From NCBI GenBank assembly GCA_902488835.1, contig CABTXQ010000015.1, forward strand, positions 1 through 26,339: a stretch of DNA of 26,339 nucleotides. The letters are read 5' to 3'. The notes beneath the pieces are model-generated. The model made no database searches. It was not told where the DNA came from and was given only the letters and a program-made list of their open reading frames with translations. This DNA comes from an uncultured Ileibacterium sp. Its GTDB lineage: Bacteria; Bacillota; Clostridia; Peptostreptococcales; Anaerovoracaceae. Shown here in pieces: positions 23,123 through 26,339 of this stretch; the first letter of the stretch is position 1; each line of letters begins with the position of its first letter. The position numbers were made by a program, and so were the translations under genes.

Positions 23123-23488
23123 ATGGCAAGAATTGCCGGAGTTGATCTACCTAGAGATAAGAGAGTAGAAGTTGCTCTTACATATATCTATGGGATAGGT
23201 CTTTCAACATCTAAAAAAATCCTTGACAAAACAGGAGTAGATCCTGATTTAAGAGTCAAGGATATGACAGAGGAAGATACACGTAAGATTGCTTCGTTTA
23301 TAAATGATGAACTTATGGTTGAGGGAGATCTGAGAAGAGAGACATCCCTAAATATCAAAAGGCTCATGGAAATTGGAAGCTATAGAGGTATCAGACACAG
23401 AAGAGGTCTTCCTGTCAGAGGCCAGAAAACTAAGACAAACGCAAGGACACGTAAGGGTCCTAAACGTCTAGCAGGAAAGAAAAAGTAA
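23123..23488 (+). CDS. rpsM: 30S ribosomal protein S13 (uS13)
   Basis: S13 is in the 30S head and contacts P-site tRNA and the L5 bridge. It has 121 residues, starting ARIAGVDLPRDKRVEVALTYIYGIG and carrying GSYRGIRHRRGLPVRGQKTKTNARTRKGP at ~87-115. GGAAAGGAGG precedes ATG 23123. It begins the alpha operon part. Confidence 0.98.
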   Translation: MARIAGVDLPRDKRVEVALTYIYGIGLSTSKKILDKTGVDPDLRVKDMTEEDTRKIASFINDELMVEGDLRRETSLNIKRLMEIGSYRGIRHRRGLPVRGQKTKTNARTRKGPKRLAGKKK

Positions 23489-23510
23489 GGGGAAAAGGAG
23501 GTAGAGAAAT

Positions 23511-23906
23511 ATGGCTACTGTTAAGAAAACAGTCAGAAAAAAGAAAAGGGAACGTAAGAACGTTGAAAAAGGCCAGGCTCACATCCAGTCCACCTTTAAC
23601 AATACGTTGGTTACTCTAACAGATATGGATGGAAATGCACTGTCATGGTCAAGTGCCGGATCAAACGGATTCAGAGGGTCAAGAAAATCCACTCCTTTTG
23701 CAGCATCAAGTGCTGCAGAGGTTGCAGCAAAGGCTGCTATGGAACACGGTCTTAAGAGTGTAGAGGTTTACGTTAAGGGACCAGGTTCAGGCAGAGAAGC
23801 TGCTATAAGAGCACTTGAAACTGCAGGTCTTAGTGTGACTATGATCAAAGATATAACACCGATTCCACATAATGGATGCAGACCACCTAAGAAGAGAAGA
23901 GTCTAG
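23511..23906 (+). CDS. rpsK: 30S ribosomal protein S11 (uS11)
   Basis: S11 forms part of the platform near the mRNA exit. It has 131 residues, with a basic N-terminus, then KGQAHIQSTFNNTLVTLTDMDGNALSWSSAGSNGFRGSRKSTPFAA at ~20-65, and the C-terminal DITPIPHNGCRPPKKRRV. AAAGGAGG precedes ATG 23511. The gene is orthodox. Confidence 0.98.
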   Translation: MATVKKTVRKKKRERKNVEKGQAHIQSTFNNTLVTLTDMDGNALSWSSAGSNGFRGSRKSTPFAASSAAEVAAKAAMEHGLKSVEVYVKGPGSGREAAIRALETAGLSVTMIKDITPIPHNGCRPPKKRRV

Positions 23907-23928
23907 AAGATAGGAGGAGTAACAATAC

Positions 23929-24516
23929 ATGGCAAGAAATAGAGAACCAGTACTGAAGAGAGCCAATGCGCTTGGTATTGAACCTCAGTACATGGGAATT
24001 AATAAAAAAAGCAAAAGACAGCCTAAACAAACTAGAAGAAAAAAGAGCGAGTATGGAATACAGCTTACAGAAAAGCAAAAAGTTAAGTTTATGTACGGAC
24101 TTCAGGAAAAGCAGTTTAGAAACCTTTTTGTAAAAGCTTCTAAGAAACCTGGCGAAGCAGGTACAAATTTCTTAATTGCTCTAGAGAGCAGATTGGATAA
24201 TGTTGTATTCAGAATGGGATTTGCTGCAACAAGAAGAGAAGCAAGGCAACTTGTTAATCACGGACATTTTCTTTTGAACGGCAAGAAAGCGAACATTCCT
24301 TCAATGGAAGTAAGCGTAGGAGATGTTATCTCGGTAAAGGAAAAGTCTAAATCTTCACCTAAATTCAAAGAACTTAAAGAGATGGTGATAACTACGCCTA
24401 AGTGGATTAGTATCGATACAGATAAATTAGAAGGTAGAATTCTAAATGCACCTACCCGAGAAGATATAGATTTACCAATTGAGGAACACAATATCGTAGA
24501 GTTCTATTCCAGATAG
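23929..24516 (+). CDS. rpsD: 30S ribosomal protein S4 (uS4), cysteine-free form
   Basis: S4 is a primary assembly protein of the 30S body and, in several bacteria, a translational repressor. It has 195 residues, slightly shorter than the usual ~200. The S4 RNA-binding domain lies at ~88-150, with LESRLDNVVFRMGFAATRREARQLVNHGHFLLNGKKANIPS. The N-terminus (MARNREPVLKRANALG) has no zinc cysteines, so it is the C-minus type. It lies between rpsK and rpoA as in many Clostridia, whereas B. subtilis has rpsD elsewhere. ATAGGAGG precedes ATG 23929. Confidence 0.97.
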   Translation: MARNREPVLKRANALGIEPQYMGINKKSKRQPKQTRRKKSEYGIQLTEKQKVKFMYGLQEKQFRNLFVKASKKPGEAGTNFLIALESRLDNVVFRMGFAATRREARQLVNHGHFLLNGKKANIPSMEVSVGDVISVKEKSKSSPKFKELKEMVITTPKWISIDTDKLEGRILNAPTREDIDLPIEEHNIVEFYSR

Positions 24517-24576
24517 TAGACTTATAGGGAGAATGTTTTTTCAATACAATATGGTAAATCGGAATGGGAGGAATAT

Positions 24577-25530
24577 ATGATCGAGATAGAGAAACCTACG
24601 ATCACAAAGGAGATTAGCGAAGATGCTACCTATGGCAAGTTTGTGGTTGAGCCTCTTGAGAGGGGTTATGGAACAACAATAGGTAACTGCATGAGGAGAA
24701 TTCTTCTCAGTTCACTACCGGGGGCTGCAATAACGTCTGTTAAGATAGATGGAATATTGCATGAGTTTTCGACAATTCCGGGAGTTAAGGAAGACGTTAC
24801 TGAAATCATCCTTAATCTCAAGAGACTAGCGGTAAAGGTAGATGATCCGGCAGCAGAGGATAAAAGAGCAATTATTAATGCTGTAGGACCTAAAGAAGTT
24901 ACGGCTGCAGATATCGTAATTGATAACGAGACGCATATTTTTAATCCAGATCTTCATATTGCAACTCTTTCGGAGAATGCAACACTTGTGATGGAGATGA
25001 ATATAGCAACAGGCAGAGGTTATGTTACAGCAGAAGAAAATAAGACTGAAAGTACACCAATTTCAGTTATTCCGGTAGATTCAATCTTCACTCCGGTTAA
25101 GAGAGCTAATTTCTCTGTTGAGAATACCAGAGTAGGACAGACTACTGACTATGATAAGCTTATATTGGAACTGTGGACTGATGGATCTATTACACCGGAC
25201 GATGGCGTGTCAATAGGTGCCAAGATTATGCGGGAACACTTGAACTTATTTATCGGTCTTGGAAGAGACATGGATGAAATGGAATTCATGATCGAAAGAG
25301 ATGTTGATCGAAAAGAGAAAGTACTCGAGATGACGATTGAAGAGCTTGAGCTGAGTGTTAGGTCGTTTAACTGTTTGAAGAGAGCAAACATCAATACTGT
25401 AGATGAGCTGATCAAGAAAAGTGAGGCGGAAATGATGAAAGTAAGAAATCTCGGTATGAAATCTCTTGTTGAAGTTAAGAACAAATTGAGCGAACTTGGT
25501 CTGGAACTCAGATCAAATGACGATAATTAG
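24577..25530 (+). CDS. rpoA: DNA-directed RNA polymerase alpha subunit
   Basis: Alpha forms the dimeric scaffold for RNA polymerase assembly and contacts UP elements and activators. It has 317 residues, normal length. The N-terminal domain has FVVEPLERGYGTTIGNCMRRILLSSLPGAAITSVKIDGILHEFSTIPGVKEDVTEIILNLK (~23-84). After an acidic linker the C-terminal domain has LELSVRSFNCLKRANINTVDELIKKSE and the NLGMKSLVEVKNKLSELGL helix. GGGAGG precedes ATG 24577. It has a 60-base gap from rpsD and 17 bases to rplQ. Confidence 0.98.
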   Translation: MIEIEKPTITKEISEDATYGKFVVEPLERGYGTTIGNCMRRILLSSLPGAAITSVKIDGILHEFSTIPGVKEDVTEIILNLKRLAVKVDDPAAEDKRAIINAVGPKEVTAADIVIDNETHIFNPDLHIATLSENATLVMEMNIATGRGYVTAEENKTESTPISVIPVDSIFTPVKRANFSVENTRVGQTTDYDKLILELWTDGSITPDDGVSIGAKIMREHLNLFIGLGRDMDEMEFMIERDVDRKEKVLEMTIEELELSVRSFNCLKRANINTVDELIKKSEAEMMKVRNLGMKSLVEVKNKLSELGLELRSNDDN

Positions 25531-25547
25531 AAGAAAGGAGAACGTGG

Positions 25548-25889
25548 ATGAACGGCTATAAGAAGTTGGGCAGAAATTCCGCTCACAGAAAATCGATGCT
25601 GAGAAACCTCGTAACGGATCTCTTAAGAGAAGGTAGAATCACCACTACTAAGATGAGAGCAAGGGAAGCCGGTCGTAAAGCTGAGAAATTGATTACTCTG
25701 GCAAAGAGGGGAGATCTTCATGCAAGAAGGCAGGTCCTTCAATACGTATATGATGAAGATGTTGTAACAAAGCTTTTTGATGAAATTGCTCCAAATTACG
25801 AGGATAGGAATGGTGGATATACAAGAATTCTTAAGCTTGGACCTCGTGATGGAGACAATGCAGAGGTAGTATATCTGGAACTCGTATAA
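25548..25889 (+). CDS. rplQ: 50S ribosomal protein L17 (bL17)
   Basis: L17 lies close to the tunnel exit on the large subunit. It has 113 residues, with YKKLGRNSAHRKSMLRNLVTDLLREGRITTTKMRAREAGRKAEKLITLAKRGD at ~4-56 and the C-terminal NGGYTRILKLGPRDGDNAEVVYLELV. AAAGGAG precedes ATG 25548. It is the last gene of the supercluster. In many Firmicutes ecfA genes, truA, rplM and rpsI follow, but here an SRP RNA and dnaX do. Confidence 0.98.
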   Translation: MNGYKKLGRNSAHRKSMLRNLVTDLLREGRITTTKMRAREAGRKAEKLITLAKRGDLHARRQVLQYVYDEDVVTKLFDEIAPNYEDRNGGYTRILKLGPRDGDNAEVVYLELV

Positions 25890-25911
25890 TATCCAATATA
25901 TGTCATTAGAT

Positions 25912-25950
25912 AACATCCGGAGTGGATATATAGTATCCTCTCCGGATGTT
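25912..25950 (+). terminator. Long hairpin ending the ribosomal supercluster
   Basis: AACATCCGGAG (25912-25922) pairs perfectly with CTCCGGATGTT (25940-25950). After a T-T mismatch, GGATA (25924-25928) pairs with TATCC (25934-25938) around a five-base loop. This gives 16 base pairs in all, 23 bases after the rplQ stop. No U-run follows, so it is either a non-canonical terminator or a 3'-end stabiliser/processing site. Confidence 0.6.
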
Positions 25951-25977
25951 GACACTAAGATATAATAATAATATAAT
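25949..25977 (+). promoter_or_regulatory. Perfect consensus sigma-A promoter of the SRP RNA gene
   Basis: TTGACA (25949-25954) and TATAAT (25972-25977) are exact consensus hexamers with the optimal 17-base spacer. The predicted start is near 25984. The first two bases of the -35 box are the last two bases of the preceding hairpin. Confidence 0.9.
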
Positions 25978-25983
25978 GTTCAA

Positions 25984-26133
25984 GGTGCTCTTTTGGCGGC
26001 TTGCAGCCGTTTGGGGTCCTGCGCAACAGTAAGCCGTGAACCTTGTCAGGTCCGAGAGGAAGCAGCAATAAGCGGACCTGCTGTGTGCCGCAGATCAACC
26101 TCGCTTGTCTGCAAGCCACCAAAGGAGCATTTT
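25984..26133 (+). ncRNA. ffs: Signal recognition particle RNA, compact form without Alu domain
   Basis: This RNA binds Ffh and targets membrane and secreted proteins to the translocon. The S-domain core is unmistakable. It carries GTCAGGTCC followed by a GAGA tetraloop (26054-26057), then GGAAGCAGCA, with flanking GGTCCTGCGCAA and GTGCCGCAG segments. The ends form a ~21-bp closing stem: the arm beginning TGCTCTTTTGG (25986 on) pairs with the arm ending CCAAAGGAGCA (to 26129), with one C-A mismatch and one G-U pair. A T-run (26130-26144) follows, so the RNA terminates intrinsically. The ~150-nt length and direct closing stem leave no room for the Alu helices of the ~270-nt Bacillus scRNA. dnaX downstream matches the Bacillus order. 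Confidence 0.92.
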
Positions 26134-26163
26134 ATATATTTTTTCAAAACAATGGAGGTATTC

Positions 26164-26339
26164 ATGCATCTTGCTCTTTATCGGATGGAAAGACCTGAGA
26201 ACTTCGATCAATTAATTGGTCAAGATCACATCATACGAATATTAAAAAATCAAATAAGTACAGGAAGAGTAAGTCAGGCATATTTATTTACGGGAACAAG
26301 GGGAACTGGCAAGACAAGTACAGCAAGAATTCTTGCTAA
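26164..26339 (+). CDS. dnaX: DNA polymerase III subunit gamma/tau, 5' end only
   Basis: DnaX is the clamp-loader ATPase of the replicative polymerase. Only 58 complete codons lie in the window. ALYRMERPENFDQLIGQDHI at residues 4-23 and the Walker A GTRGTGKT at 44-51 identify it. I chose ATG 26164 because GGAGGT is at 26154-26159. An in-frame ATG at 26152 would include that site and has none of its own. Position 8-9 reads Met-Glu where most homologues have Lys-Trp before RP, a minor divergence. It lies 20 bases after the SRP RNA T-run. Confidence 0.95.
   Translation, partial: MHLALYRMERPENFDQLIGQDHIIRILKNQISTGRVSQAYLFTGTRGTGKTSTARILA

Noticed and set aside
26152..26163. ATG 26152 as start of dnaX
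   Set aside because: No ribosome binding site precedes it, while GGAGGT is well placed for ATG 26164.
1..26339. Mobile element, CRISPR array, defence or toxin-antitoxin system
   Set aside because: No transposase, integrase, spaced repeat array, terminal inverted repeats or known defence domains were found; the ribosomal region is orthodox and intact.

Overview
The window is a chromosomal segment of a low-GC Gram-positive anaerobe, most likely a member of Clostridia (Bacillota). The main grounds are AGA/ATA-rich codon use, strong AAGGAGG-type ribosome binding sites, a rubrerythrin with an N-terminal rubredoxin domain, zinc-type S14, a zinc-type adenylate kinase, MtaB, and an SRP RNA gene next to dnaX. 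A family-level assignment is not possible from this evidence alone.

Left part (1-10.3 kb), accessory and housekeeping metabolism. A truncated sodium/proline symporter (putP) runs leftward. Divergently to the right come a TetR regulator, a YjgR/DUF853 HerA-like ATPase and a cyclophilin-type prolyl isomerase. Next are a rubrerythrin with a consensus promoter and its own terminator, and a PC4/YdbC-like single-stranded nucleic acid binding protein. These are followed by a run of a TGS-domain nucleoside kinase, the tRNA methylthiotransferase MtaB, a HIT hydrolase, an MTA/SAH deaminase (MtaD) and one protein of unknown function that carries a possible Cys-His-Asp triad.

Middle and right (10.3-25.95 kb), the S10-spc-alpha ribosomal protein supercluster. 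Two candidate promoters and a ~195-nt structured leader precede rpsJ-rplC-rplD-rplW-rplB-rpsS-rplV-rpsC-rplP-rpmC-rpsQ, then rplN-rplX-rplE-rpsN-rpsH-rplF-rplR-rpsE-rpmD-rplO-secY-adk-map-infA-rpmJ, then rpsM-rpsK-rpsD-rpoA-rplQ. All genes are intact, collinear and tightly spaced, with several stop/start overlaps. Only four intergenic stretches are long enough to hold structure: the leader, rpsJ/rplC, rpsN/rpsH and rpmJ/rpsM.

Right end (25.9-26.3 kb). A long perfect hairpin follows rplQ, and its last bases form the start of a consensus sigma-A promoter. That promoter drives an SRP RNA that appears to lack the Alu domain. The 5' end of dnaX follows and is cut by the window edge.

I see no CRISPR array, insertion sequence, prophage, toxin-antitoxin or recognisable new defence system. 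The best leads are non-coding: the S10 leader, the rplQ/ffs hairpin-promoter overlap and the compact SRP RNA. The orphan at 9.8 kb is the best coding lead.
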